Shown: positions 31,086 to 40,593, counted from the stretch's first letter. The stretch is 43,707 nucleotides of DNA from an uncultured Dorea sp. (GCA_910584095.1 CAJTYU010000026.1:1-43707), one strand, 5' to 3'. Program-made: numbers and translations. Notes: generated by a model not told the origin, from the sequence alone.

Positions 31086-32468
31086 TCATCCCCGCCCTTT
31101 CTCCCGCCTTGCATATACCGGCAGCGCTTTCCCTGCCTCCGGCTCCGGCGCCACATCTTCATACCGGTAAATGCTCAGCAATATACCCAGAAAGATATAA
31201 GTAACCATGGCCGCGCTTCCCCCATATCCAAGAAACGGACAGTAGGACGCCCCCGACAGAAGCATTCCCAAATTCCCCATTATATATAGAAGAAGCTGCA
31301 CAAGAAATACCGTGCTGCAGCCGATTCCCATGATCATTCCCAGCTGGTTCTTCTGCCGGAAAGACATTTTGAAAAAATGCAGAAATAAAAGGGCGATTCC
31401 CGCCGCCAAAATAACCGCCGCCAGTATTCCATAAAATGCGCAGATCAAACTAAGCGCATACTCCCCCGGCTGCATAATCCCTTCTGCATCTCCTATAAAT
31501 CCCTCTTTCGTACCAAAAAGCCTGCTTCCGGCAAGAAGCTTACGCATCATAATTGACGTGGTGGTAACGCCTCCTTTCATGAAAAACGCATCTTTAAATA
31601 CTTCCAGACGCGCCGCCTGATAGGGAGCTCCAAAGAATCTAAAGTAATTGATCCCGGCATAACCCAATAACCCGGCTCCTATCCACACCCCCGCTATCGC
31701 CGGCTTTTTCGAAACCCGGAACCATCCTTTACAGATTGCCGCTGTCAGCATGATCAGATACGTACTTCCCACAATGACGATGATCATCATCGCGCTCTCC
31801 AAACGGAGGATCAAAAGGGACGGAATCATCCAAAGCGCCCCGGCAAAAAGCCCCTTATATCCCCATCCCCTGTACCGATACAGCACTGCCCCATACAGCG
31901 GCAGGAACAAGAAACATACCATTCGTACCGAAACACCATATCCGGCAAACTGAAAATAATCCACGCCATTCACAGGCATAGAGCAAAACTCTGCTAGAAA
32001 CCAGATTCCCACACAACCCGCCATCATCAGCAGCCCGGCATACTTCCCAATTCTGGTATAGTCCAGATAGCAGATCCCGATCATCACGCCCCAGCCCGCA
32101 ATATGCATCAGCAGATTTCTAGAAGCCCCTCCCGGAAGCCACGCTGAATAAGTATTCAGCGAATCCGGCATGCTGTTCGTCAGGACATATTGCAGGATAA
32201 AGGTTACCAGACTGAGCAGAATAATTGCCGCAATACTTTTCCATGCCATCTTCGGCCGGTGGATTTCATCCATCCTATTTCCCGTCTCCACCGGATCGCC
32301 CATTTCACAGACCGCCGCCTCTTCCGCCTCAGAAACGTCCATTCCCTGTGACCGGCAGTACTCTGCCTGATCGTCAATATGTGCCGCCAGTTCTCTCCTC
32401 ACGCCTTCTCTGGCTCTCCTGCACCGGATCTGTTCTTCCACAATGTTCAAATACTCTTCTTTCTTCAT
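31086..32468 (-). CDS. HAAS-domain / SEDS (FtsW-RodA-like) membrane protein
   Basis: A 460-residue protein starting MKKEEYLNIVEEQIRCRRAR. Residues 1-70 form the helical HAAS/permease-prefix domain (VRRELAAHIDDQAEYCRSQG; ICEMGDP-like end) that typically pairs with PadR regulators. After residue 73 come about ten membrane segments with the SEDS fold; the C-terminal GMLLSGASYCPFLGYGGSAAM corresponds to the FtsW/RodA GxxLPFxSYGGS motif. At the position of the SEDS catalytic TDFIFS segment I read GEYALSL, so the Asp appears to be Glu. Its ATG overlaps the padR stop (ATGA). A regulator or substitute polymerase role is inferred. Confidence 0.8.
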   Translation of the reverse strand: MKKEEYLNIVEEQIRCRRAREGVRRELAAHIDDQAEYCRSQGMDVSEAEEAAVCEMGDPVETGNRMDEIHRPKMAWKSIAAIILLSLVTFILQYVLTNSMPDSLNTYSAWLPGGASRNLLMHIAGWGVMIGICYLDYTRIGKYAGLLMMAGCVGIWFLAEFCSMPVNGVDYFQFAGYGVSVRMVCFLFLPLYGAVLYRYRGWGYKGLFAGALWMIPSLLILRLESAMMIIVIVGSTYLIMLTAAICKGWFRVSKKPAIAGVWIGAGLLGYAGINYFRFFGAPYQAARLEVFKDAFFMKGGVTTTSIMMRKLLAGSRLFGTKEGFIGDAEGIMQPGEYALSLICAFYGILAAVILAAGIALLFLHFFKMSFRQKNQLGMIMGIGCSTVFLVQLLLYIMGNLGMLLSGASYCPFLGYGGSAAMVTYIFLGILLSIYRYEDVAPEPEAGKALPVYARREKGRG

Positions 32469-32803
32469 ACCAGAGCACCTCCCATGTTCAGTACATTCAA
32501 AATAGCCTCTGAATAGGCCAGCCATTCCTCTTTCTTCTCAGCAAGCAGCCTGTCCCCTTCTTTCGTAAGGCTGTAATACTTTCTGACCTTCCCTCCCGCT
32601 TCCTTCTCGTATACCCGGAGCGCCTGCCTATTCTCCAGACTGTGAAGCAGCGGGTACAGAGTCCCGGCCTTGAGTTCAAACACATTCTTCGACCGCCGCC
32701 GCAGCGTCTCGATCATCTCATACCCATACATATCTTTCTCCGATAACAAACGAAGAAGAAGCATCGTTGTACTTCCCGATACCAGACTTTTGTCAACTGT
32801 CAT
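32465..32803 (-). CDS. PadR family transcriptional regulator
   Basis: A 112-residue PadR-like winged-helix repressor: the N-terminal KSLVSGSTTMLLLRLLSEKDMYGYEMI is the family signature, followed by LKAGTLYPLLHSLE in the wing and a C-terminal dimerisation helix. The start at 32803 follows GGAGG by 8 nt. It probably represses its own promoter (see the operator entry) and is translationally coupled to the HAAS/SEDS gene, the standard PadR-HAAS pair in which the membrane protein's helical domain may control the repressor. Confidence 0.93.
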   Translation of the reverse strand: MTVDKSLVSGSTTMLLLRLLSEKDMYGYEMIETLRRRSKNVFELKAGTLYPLLHSLENRQALRVYEKEAGGKVRKYYSLTKEGDRLLAEKKEEWLAYSEAILNVLNMGGALV

Positions 32804-32821
32804 AATTCCAACCTCCAATCT

Positions 32822-32879
32822 TATATCGACAATCTATATATCTCCCTTTCAGTATATATCGGCAATCTATATATGTCAA
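32822..32879 (-). promoter_or_regulatory. padR promoter with two repeated operator-like sites
   Basis: On the minus strand TTGACA (32879-32874), exactly 17 bases, then TATACT (32856-32851). Two 20-bp sites, TATATCGRCAATCTATATAT on the plus strand, differ at one base and lie at 32822-32841 and 32855-32874, 33 bp apart (about three helical turns). One lies within the core promoter, the other just downstream of the start point. That is the expected place for an auto-repressor. Confidence 0.8.
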
Positions 32880-32902
32880 GATTTTTTGTTGCCGCAAGCC
32901 TA

Positions 32903-32931
32903 TTGATTTCCACTTCAAATTAGCGTATGAT
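32903..32931 (+). promoter_or_regulatory. SigA promoter of J-domain gene
   Basis: TTGATT (32903-32908), 17-base spacer and TATGAT (32926-32931). It is back-to-back with the padR promoter and gives a leader of about 110 nt. Confidence 0.65.
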
Positions 32932-33046
32932 GTTACAATAAGTGGGGAGAATGGCTGCCGCCCGCATATTTCCGTCCTAAATTATACGGATCAAAAGGAG
33001 TATACAGGCTGTATCCATGAAACATATTGATCAAGGGGAGATTTTT

Positions 33047-33754
33047 ATGAAAGATTGTACATATTATGATCTGCTGGGCGTTCCCATGGACGCCACAGAG
33101 GAAGAAATCGTCAGCGCCAAGAATTTTCTTGTCAAAAAAATGCATCCAGATGCCAATATAGACAGCGGTTACGACACCACTACCTATATCCAGAACATCC
33201 TTGATGCATATAAGATTCTCAGCAGCCCGGAACAGCGCCGGATCTACGACCGGCGGATCCGCAACCCAATCCGCAGGGAAACTTCCGCCGAACGGTCAGG
33301 CGGTTCGGAATACCGGGGACCGCTTTCACCGAACTTTGCACCATTCTGGGAAGCCGCCAACAAACTGAACGAACTGGTTGCCTCCGGATTCCAGATGCTA
33401 AACGACAAATCCGCCCGCAAAGGCTCAGTCATCCGCAAGCTTTCCGGCCGGAAAAAGCCGGAGGAAGAACATGCCGGACAACTGGCGGAACTGGCCAAAG
33501 AAGCCGAGATCCATGTAAAGGTCTTAGAATCCAGCGGCATCCCGAAAAAATACTGGTGCTCTCACGCTATGAACTGGATGCTGTTCCAGTGGAGCCAGAA
33601 CCGGGAGTTTGCCTACGCTATGCTCTGCGTCATGTACGACAGCTATCTGGAGGACAGAAAAACTGCCGCCGAAAAGAAACAGATCCAAAATGAAACCGCC
33701 CTATTTCTCAACACCTTAGACAAAATCGTATCCTGCCGGACCCAGGCCGGTTAA
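33047..33754 (+). CDS. J-domain (DnaJ-like) protein
   Basis: A 235-residue protein whose first 75 residues form a J domain (YYDLLGVPMDATEEEI; HPD at 33-35; ILDAYKILSSPEQRRIYDRR). J domains stimulate DnaK ATPase. There is no Gly/Phe region, zinc-finger or C-terminal substrate domain, so it is a class C co-chaperone. The remainder (WEAANKLNELVASGF onward) is helical and unrecognised. The start at 33047 follows GGGGAG by 6 nt; an ATG at 33017 lacks a well-spaced site. Confidence 0.85.
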   Translation: MKDCTYYDLLGVPMDATEEEIVSAKNFLVKKMHPDANIDSGYDTTTYIQNILDAYKILSSPEQRRIYDRRIRNPIRRETSAERSGGSEYRGPLSPNFAPFWEAANKLNELVASGFQMLNDKSARKGSVIRKLSGRKKPEEEHAGQLAELAKEAEIHVKVLESSGIPKKYWCSHAMNWMLFQWSQNREFAYAMLCVMYDSYLEDRKTAAEKKQIQNETALFLNTLDKIVSCRTQAG

Positions 33755-33819
33755 ACGTAAGATTCCATCCCGCAGGATATGTCCAGACTAATCAGGCGGC
33801 GCCCATTGCGGCGCCGTCA

Positions 33820-33852
33820 AAAGCCGCAGAAGCATTTCACATCTGCGGCTTT
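33820..33852. terminator. Terminator between J-domain gene and prepilin peptidase
   Basis: An 11-bp perfect stem AAAGCCGCAGA / TCTGCGGCTTT with an 11-base loop, lying between two convergent genes. On the minus strand it is followed by a TTTTG. Confidence 0.75.
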
Positions 33853-33854
33853 CA

Positions 33855-34403
33855 TTAACGCAGGCAAAAAAAACGTTCAAACATAGGATCTCCCCCGTAT
33901 ATTCCAAAAGCCATCCCCATGCACAAAAAGGGACCCAGCGGAAAAGGTTCCTTTCTTCCAAGCTTCCCTGCAGCCAGCATACAAAGGCTAAAGCAGCCTC
34001 CAAGGACAATTCCTGCCGCCCCCGCCACAGCCGCAGCCCTCCATCCAAGAAACAGGCCGCACACAGCCGTCAGCTTGATATCCCCGCCCCCAATCCCTCC
34101 CGGAACCAGCAGCGCAGTCACAAAAAGCGGCGCGCTGACACAAAAAAAGCCTGCCGTCCGGGAGAAAAGCCCAGGCTCCCTTACAAACAGGCAGGATACT
34201 AACGCAAGCCCCAGAAACAGAACATGCCACTGATCCCCTATCTTCATCTCCCTTATATCCTGACATCCCGCTAAAATAAGAACTGCCAGAAATATAAGGT
34301 TCCAAACAGCCGCCCGGTCATTTCCTGAAATACTTCCCACACTGCCGCCCGCCAAAAATGCACACAGCATGAAAATGATATAAATTACACTGTATTTTTT
34401 CAT
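33855..34403 (-). CDS. A24 prepilin peptidase-like protein
   Basis: A 182-residue membrane aspartyl protease of the type IV prepilin peptidase family. The two catalytic Asp motifs are visible: CQDIREMKIGDQ (D-x-R-x-x-K-I) and GGIGGGDIKLT (GxGD). Around six hydrophobic helices are present. The N-terminal methylase/zinc domain of PilD is missing, as in the shorter TadV/CpaA/FlaK-type enzymes. No pilin or type II secretion gene is adjacent, so the substrate is unknown. AAAGG precedes the ATG. Confidence 0.88.
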   Translation of the reverse strand: MKKYSVIYIIFMLCAFLAGGSVGSISGNDRAAVWNLIFLAVLILAGCQDIREMKIGDQWHVLFLGLALVSCLFVREPGLFSRTAGFFCVSAPLFVTALLVPGGIGGGDIKLTAVCGLFLGWRAAAVAGAAGIVLGGCFSLCMLAAGKLGRKEPFPLGPFLCMGMAFGIYGGDPMFERFFCLR

Positions 34404-34485
34404 ATTCGCCTTTCTATTACTGAAGTATACTCTTCGCCGAAAAAATCTATTAAGTTCGCATTCCCCGATTGCAGCAAGATACTTC

Positions 34486-35349
34486 TTACTCTTTTTTCCT
34501 GTTGTTATACAAAAACATCACTACCGCCATCGTACAGATGACGGCGTACCCCAGCCAGCTCAAAGCATCCGGAATCTGCCCAAAAATCACAAAGCCCAGA
34601 CCGGCAGCAAAAATCACCTGAGAATAATCATATACCGAGATCTCCCGCGCCGGGGCATAACTGTATGCCGCTGTAATCGAAAACTGCCCTCCGGCAGCCG
34701 ACATACCGGCTCCAAGAAGCGATAACAGCTGCACTGCTGTCATCGGCTCATAGTCAAACAAAATAAACGGCAGGGTTACCAAACAGGAAAATGCAGAGAA
34801 AAAGCATACGATCAGCGGTCCTTTCTCTCCATTTAGCGTAGCTTTCCGCACATACGTATATGCAATCCCCGCTCCAAGACCGCCCAGCAGTCCCACAAGT
34901 GAAGGCGCCAGAGCCATATTAGAAAAAGTCGGCTTTATCACCAGCAGGCTTCCCAAAAACGCCCCGGCCACACAAAGCGCCTGCGGAATATCTATTCTTT
35001 CTTTCAGGATAAGAAAACTGAAAATTACAGCAAAAAACGGAGACATCTTATTCAGCATCGACGCGTCTGACAGCACCAGATGATCAATCGCATAATAATT
35101 ACACAGAATTCCCATTGTACCGCATACTGACCGGATCAGCAAATATTTAAAATTCTCCCTTCTGCACCGAAAAGGAATCTGATTTTTTCGCATAATAATG
35201 AAAGCAGAAACAAGCGCCACCACATTTCTAAAAAAGCTTTTTTGGATAGAGGGCAGATCGCCAGCCGCCCTTACAAATACATTCATAAGGGCAAAGCAAA
35301 ACGCCGAGCAGATAATATAGAAAATCCCTTTATACCGTTTCTTTTCCAT
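34486..35349 (-). CDS. EamA/DMT superfamily transporter
   Basis: A 287-residue integral membrane protein with about ten hydrophobic helices in two EamA repeats: the first begins GIFYIICSAFCFALMNVFVR, the second around ALAPSLVGLLGGLGAGIAYT. KMSPFFAVIFSFLILKERI is the characteristic end of repeat one. It exports or imports a small metabolite; specificity cannot be inferred. It starts 26 bp after polC in the same direction and ends with a short Lys-rich tail. Confidence 0.9.
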   Translation of the reverse strand: MEKKRYKGIFYIICSAFCFALMNVFVRAAGDLPSIQKSFFRNVVALVSAFIIMRKNQIPFRCRRENFKYLLIRSVCGTMGILCNYYAIDHLVLSDASMLNKMSPFFAVIFSFLILKERIDIPQALCVAGAFLGSLLVIKPTFSNMALAPSLVGLLGGLGAGIAYTYVRKATLNGEKGPLIVCFFSAFSCLVTLPFILFDYEPMTAVQLLSLLGAGMSAAGGQFSITAAYSYAPAREISVYDYSQVIFAAGLGFVIFGQIPDALSWLGYAVICTMAVVMFLYNNRKKE

Positions 35350-35375
35350 ATGATAAATACCTCTCTGTCAATAAT

Positions 35376-38300
35376 TTATAGATCAAATAAACTGAGCTGA
35401 TTGCTCTCGGGAAGGTTCCCAAAAATCCCCAGATCATTCATCAAATCAATTACCGTCTTACTCACCTTCGTCCGCTGTCGGAAATCATCTCTGGACAAAT
35501 AAGGCCCATCCACCGCAGCCGCTTCCACTGCCTCGGCAGCGATCACGCCCATGCCTTCGATACTTGAAAAAGGCGGAAGAAGCTTTCCGTCTACGATTTC
35601 AAACCGGGACGCCTTAGACTCATACAAATCAATCGGCAGAAATTCAAAGCCTCTGGCATACATTTCCTGCACGATCCTCATATCTTTTAATGTATCCTGC
35701 TCTTTCTTAGAAAGAGCCTCTTTGTTCTGATACTCATGAATATGAAAATTTAGCTGTTCTTTTCCTCTGCACATCAGTTCATAGGAAAATGCGTCTGCAC
35801 GAATACTAAAATAAGCCGCATAATATGCCAGCGGATAATTAATCTTACAATATGCAATCCGATAAGCCATCATAACATAGGCGGCCGCGTGAGCCTTTGG
35901 GAACATATACTTGATCTTTTCGCAGGATCCGATATACCAGTCCGGCACTCCATGCTTCGCCATATCTTCCTTAAACTGCGGCCATTCCTTGCATTTCCCT
36001 TTTGCCACCGCGCCCTTTCTGACCCGCTCCATGATCGTAAATGATTCCTCACTGTCCATCCCTTTATTTATCAGATAAGTCATAATATCGTCACGCGTAC
36101 AGATTGCTGTAGAAATCGTCGCCTTGCCGCTGCGTATTAAATCCTGCGCATTATTCAGCCATACGTCCGTCCCGTGGGAAAGCCCTGAAATACGAATCAG
36201 ATCCGACAAGGTCTGGGGCTTGGTATCCATAACCATCTGGATTACAAATTCCGTACCAAATTCCGGTATCCCCATACAGCCCACCTGACACCCTCCGATG
36301 TCAGCGGGCTTAATTCCCAGCGTCTCTGTACTCTGAAACAAAGACATCACGCCCGGATCATCTAAAGGGATATCAGTTGCCACAAAACGGTGGTCTGTTT
36401 CATTATATTCATTATCCATTGCCGGGGAACTAATGTATTCCTCCAGCGTCTTAATCATCGTCGGATCATCATGTCCCAGAATATCAAGCTTCAACAAATT
36501 ATGATCAATAGAATGATAGTCAAAATGAGTCGTTACAATGTCTGTAGACATATCATTTGCCGGATGCTGCACCGGAGTGAAGGAATTAATATCCTCCCCC
36601 AATGGAAGCACGATAATTCCGCCCGGATGCTGCCCGGTACTTCTCCGAATCCCGGTGCATCCCTGCACAATGCGGTCGATCTCACAGATTCTCTTTCTCT
36701 CATTCCGCTCCTCATAATAATTCTTTACAAATCCAAAAGCAGTCTTATCTGCCAGCGTCCCGATCGTTCCGGCCCGGTAAGTTTGTCCGTCCCCGAAAAT
36801 AACCTCCGTATATTTGTGCGCGTTGCTCTGATAATCCCCGGAGAAATTCAAATCAATATCCGGCTCCTTATTGCCCTTAAATCCTAAGAACGTCTCAAAG
36901 GGAATATCAAAGCCATCTTTCACAAGGGGCGCTCCGCATTCCGGACACGCCTTGTCCGGCATATCCATCCCGCAGCCCCCCGCATACTTTTTCACTTCCT
37001 CTGAACCAAAATCACTGTAGTGGCACTTTGCACAGTAATAATGGGGGCTCAAAGGATTCACCTCTGTAATCCCCGCCATCGTCGCCACAAAGGAAGACCC
37101 TACCGATCCGCGCGATCCCACTAAGTATCCATCCTCATTGGACTTCCACACCAGCTTCTGGGCGATAATATACATCACTGCAAATCCATTGGAAATGATC
37201 GAATTTAGTTCCCTCTCCAGACGCTCCGTCACCACCTCCGGAAGCTGACCGCCGTACATCTCATGAGCCTTCTTATAGCAGATTTCCCTAAGGGTCTTGT
37301 CAGAATCCGGGATCACCGGCGGACATTTATCCGGCCGTACCGGTGAAATCTTTTCCACCCAGTCGGCAATCATATTGGGATTGTCTATCACAATCTCATG
37401 AGCTTTTTCAGAACCCAGATATTCAAATTCCTCCAGCATCTCCTCCGTAGTCCGCAGATACAAAGGAGCCTGTTCGTCTGCATCCGCAAAGCCCTTCCCC
37501 GTCATGATAATCCGGCGGTATACCTCATCCTCCGGATTTAGGAAATGCACGTCGCAGGTAGCGACCACAGGTTTATGGAACTTTTCCCCCAGCTCAATGA
37601 TCTTCCGGTTGATTTCCTTCAAATCTTCCTCATTTTTCACCTTCGTAATTCGGTCGCTGGCAATCATAAAACGATTATTCCCCAGAGGCTGTATTTCCAG
37701 ATAATCATAGTAATTCACAATCCTTGCGATCCGTTCTTCGGACTTATCATTCAGTATTGCCTGATAGAGCTCTCCTGCCTCACAGGCGCTCCCCAGAATT
37801 AATCCTTCCCGGTATTTGGAAAATTCACTCTTGGGAATCCTTGGCCTGCGTCCAAAATACTCCAGATGGGACTTGGATACCAAGGTATACAGATTCGTCC
37901 TTCCAATATCATTTCTGGCAAGTATAATCGCATGGTAGGTAGGGAGCTTACGGATCGCGTCTCCATTGCTGGCGCCAAACCGGTTTAGCCCTTTCAAATC
38001 GAAAATATCTCTATCCTTAAGCATCTTGATAAATTTTACAAAAATCTCTGCTGTCGCCCCGGCGTCGTCTACCGCACGGTGATGGTTCTCCAGCGAAATA
38101 TTCAGCGCCTTCGCCACGATATTCAGCTTAAATTTCGCAAGCGTAGGCATCAATATCCGCGCCATAGCCACCGTATCCACCGAAGTAAGATCCGGTTTCA
38201 TATCCTGATACCGCATATTCTGTTCAATAAAGCCCACATCAAAACCCGCATTGTGCGCCACCAGCGCCGCGTCTCCTACGAACTCTAAGAACCGAGGCAG

Positions 38301-39938
38301 AACAGTTTCAATATCCGGCGCATCCATCACCATGCTGTCATTGATACTAGTAAGCTGAGTAATCTTAAATGGGATCGGTATCTTTGGATTCACAAACGTG
38401 CTGAACCGCTCCGTGATCCTTCCCTGTTCAATCTTCACCGCGCCAATCTCAATGATGCGGTCCGAAATCGGGCTAAATCCTGTTGTCTCCAAATCGAATA
38501 CCACGAAAGAATCTTCCAAGGTCTGCCCCTTCTCATTCACGGCCACATCCTTCAGGTCATCCACCAGATAAGCCTCTACTCCATAAATAATTTTAAACGG
38601 ATCATCCTTATCCAGCCTCTCAATATAATGATTGGCGTCTGTAAATGCCTGTACTACGCCGTGATCTGTGATGGCAATGGCCTTATGTCCCCAGTCATGG
38701 GCGCGCTTCACAATATCTGTGACCTCGGAAACCCCGTCCATATCGCTCATCTTGGTATGGCAGTGAAGCTCTACTCTTTTTTCCGGATAAGTATCTTTTC
38801 TGGAAACCGTAAAATCCGCAATTTTCCGGATTCCGGCCACCGAACCGATGGTAAGCTGACCGTCAAACTTGTCAATGGTAGTCACGCCTTTAATCTTCAG
38901 AAAAGCGCCTTCCTTAATCTCCGCCAGAAGATCCGTCAGCTGCTCGTTTCTCACAAACATTTTTACCATGATCGTATCGGTAAAATCTGTGACCGCATAG
39001 ATAAGAATCGTTTTTTCATTCCGGATCGCTCTCGTCTCAAAGCTTATCACCTTGCCGCGGATGATAATCTCCCCCATCTCTCCCGCAACCGTATTTAGTT
39101 CAACCGGAACGTCGTCAAAATCCCGGCCGAATATCATGTTCGGATCATCCGATTTTCGAAAGCCGCCGCCCTTATTCTTCCCGGCAGACCTGCCAAAACC
39201 ATAATTTTTCCCGGCAGTTCCCTTTGTATTCTGTGTGGCGGGAACCGACTTGTCCGGCTTTTTCTCCCTCTCTGTACCGTCCTTAGAATCTATATTGACC
39301 TTCCCTGCTTTTTTCCTCTCTTCCTCTGTCTGCTCTTTCTGCTCATGTTCTCTGCTCAAAGCCTGATTACGCTCTAATATCGCGTCTACTTCCTGCCGGA
39401 GTTTAAGCTCATTATATTTTAATCTACTCTCCTTTGGCTGCTTATAAATCACCCTCACTTCAATAGGAACATGAAAACGCTCCTCAAAAATGCCTTGTAT
39501 CATCCTTACAAGGGACTCTTTCTTTCCCTCGGCAACTACTGTATCTAGAAGCTTCAAACACAAAATATTGTCATTTTCAAAGCTGTAGGAGGCAGTTTTT
39601 AGCATATTGCATTCCACCCTGCTTTTTTGGCAGACTTCGAGCAGAAGGCTCTCATAATACTCCCTCATCAGATTCTCCGGCGTATACTGTTCTGACAGCT
39701 CATAGCTTTCTACTATTGCCACTGAAATCAGATTCCGGGCAAATAGCTGCTCCTTTATGGCATTTTCCATCGAATAGATATGCTGTTTCTGTATCAAATG
39801 ACTGGAAAATATGTGTATATTCAAAAAATCCCTCCGGCTGTTTGTAGCAACTTTTTCTACCTCTACACCGGCAAACTGCGCTTTCAATTCATCATTCATT
39901 TTCAGGGTTGGAAAAACCTCAAAAAAAGCTTTATTCAT
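35376..39938 (-). CDS. polC: DNA polymerase III alpha subunit, PolC type
   Basis: The replicative polymerase of low-GC Gram-positives, 1520 residues, with built-in proofreading. In order: an N-terminal domain I, a charged linker (about 195-265), an OB domain (285-370), a PHP domain from about 388 (VELHCHTKMSDMDG) that is interrupted by the DnaQ-type exonuclease (DLETTGF at 482-488), then the palm and fingers (GSRGSVGSSFVATMAG; NKEPDIDLNFSGDYQ with the catalytic Asp pair; KLDILGHDDP) and the C-terminal helix-hairpin domain ending NLPESNQLSLFDL, which is the beta-clamp-binding tail. Length and order are normal. Confidence 0.99.
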   Translation of the reverse strand: MNKAFFEVFPTLKMNDELKAQFAGVEVEKVATNSRRDFLNIHIFSSHLIQKQHIYSMENAIKEQLFARNLISVAIVESYELSEQYTPENLMREYYESLLLEVCQKSRVECNMLKTASYSFENDNILCLKLLDTVVAEGKKESLVRMIQGIFEERFHVPIEVRVIYKQPKESRLKYNELKLRQEVDAILERNQALSREHEQKEQTEEERKKAGKVNIDSKDGTEREKKPDKSVPATQNTKGTAGKNYGFGRSAGKNKGGGFRKSDDPNMIFGRDFDDVPVELNTVAGEMGEIIIRGKVISFETRAIRNEKTILIYAVTDFTDTIMVKMFVRNEQLTDLLAEIKEGAFLKIKGVTTIDKFDGQLTIGSVAGIRKIADFTVSRKDTYPEKRVELHCHTKMSDMDGVSEVTDIVKRAHDWGHKAIAITDHGVVQAFTDANHYIERLDKDDPFKIIYGVEAYLVDDLKDVAVNEKGQTLEDSFVVFDLETTGFSPISDRIIEIGAVKIEQGRITERFSTFVNPKIPIPFKITQLTSINDSMVMDAPDIETVLPRFLEFVGDAALVAHNAGFDVGFIEQNMRYQDMKPDLTSVDTVAMARILMPTLAKFKLNIVAKALNISLENHHRAVDDAGATAEIFVKFIKMLKDRDIFDLKGLNRFGASNGDAIRKLPTYHAIILARNDIGRTNLYTLVSKSHLEYFGRRPRIPKSEFSKYREGLILGSACEAGELYQAILNDKSEERIARIVNYYDYLEIQPLGNNRFMIASDRITKVKNEEDLKEINRKIIELGEKFHKPVVATCDVHFLNPEDEVYRRIIMTGKGFADADEQAPLYLRTTEEMLEEFEYLGSEKAHEIVIDNPNMIADWVEKISPVRPDKCPPVIPDSDKTLREICYKKAHEMYGGQLPEVVTERLERELNSIISNGFAVMYIIAQKLVWKSNEDGYLVGSRGSVGSSFVATMAGITEVNPLSPHYYCAKCHYSDFGSEEVKKYAGGCGMDMPDKACPECGAPLVKDGFDIPFETFLGFKGNKEPDIDLNFSGDYQSNAHKYTEVIFGDGQTYRAGTIGTLADKTAFGFVKNYYEERNERKRICEIDRIVQGCTGIRRSTGQHPGGIIVLPLGEDINSFTPVQHPANDMSTDIVTTHFDYHSIDHNLLKLDILGHDDPTMIKTLEEYISSPAMDNEYNETDHRFVATDIPLDDPGVMSLFQSTETLGIKPADIGGCQVGCMGIPEFGTEFVIQMVMDTKPQTLSDLIRISGLSHGTDVWLNNAQDLIRSGKATISTAICTRDDIMTYLINKGMDSEESFTIMERVRKGAVAKGKCKEWPQFKEDMAKHGVPDWYIGSCEKIKYMFPKAHAAAYVMMAYRIAYCKINYPLAYYAAYFSIRADAFSYELMCRGKEQLNFHIHEYQNKEALSKKEQDTLKDMRIVQEMYARGFEFLPIDLYESKASRFEIVDGKLLPPFSSIEGMGVIAAEAVEAAAVDGPYLSRDDFRQRTKVSKTVIDLMNDLGIFGNLPESNQLSLFDL

Positions 39939-39992
39939 TTTCTATGTTACAACTCCTTTTCCAGCATTTTCACAGCTCTTTCTCCTATAATA

Positions 39993-40036
39993 CACAAAGA
40001 AACCCTCTACTGACGCTTAAATGCTTCTGTAGAGGG
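39993..40036 (-). terminator. Terminator between unknown membrane gene and polC
   Basis: CCCTCTAC pairs with GTAGAGGG (40003-40010 with 40029-40036), with additional GC pairing in the loop, followed on the minus strand by TTTCTTTGT. It lies just upstream of polC; TATTATAG after it is a possible polC -10. Confidence 0.75.
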
Positions 40037-40046
40037 ATACTTTCTA

Positions 40047-40505
40047 TTATTCTTTCACAAACAACATCTGTTCTCCGTATTCCCGTTCCGTCAATGTCAG
40101 TTCCTCCTGATCAACACTGTAATCAAACGTCGTCAAAAGTAAACTTACTGCACTTTCTACCGTATCCTCGGTAAGCTGTCCGTCCGAATTTCTTACCGCC
40201 TTGTCCCTTGCCGATTCATCCATCTTAATGCTGATCGTCTTCTCATCCTTGTCAATACTATAATCCAAGGTCATATTAAATCCATCGCCCTCTAATGCTT
40301 CAGGAATACTTACTGACAGGGAATTACTGCTTTTAATGCTCAGCACCATATCAGAGTCCTCGCTTCTCCATGTTCCCTCCAGCGGATTGGAACGGAACAT
40401 CTTCACCAGAAAAAACGCGGCAATTACAATAATTAATACAGAAGATATTGTCATAACAATCCGCCACAGCCTGCTTCTCTTTCGTTCTTCTTCTTTTGAT
40501 AACAT
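40047..40505 (-). CDS. Single-pass membrane protein of unknown function
   Basis: A 152-residue protein I cannot assign to a named family. The N-terminal MLSKEEERKRSRLWR is cytoplasmic and positively charged, one membrane helix covers about residues 16-35, and the rest is an extracellular domain of short beta strands beginning NPLEGTWRSEDSDMVLSIKS. The GTWR start and the alternating strands look lipocalin-like. AAGGGG precedes the start and a consensus promoter drives it as a single gene. Confidence 0.78.
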   Translation of the reverse strand: MLSKEEERKRSRLWRIVMTISSVLIIVIAAFFLVKMFRSNPLEGTWRSEDSDMVLSIKSSNSLSVSIPEALEGDGFNMTLDYSIDKDEKTISIKMDESARDKAVRNSDGQLTEDTVESAVSLLLTTFDYSVDQEELTLTEREYGEQMLFVKE

Positions 40506-40593
40506 CTATGTCCCCTTCCTCTCAAAATAATTCTTACAGCAATCCATAAACTGGACGCATATCCTTTTGTTATAGTTCCCAATCCTTTAGTAA

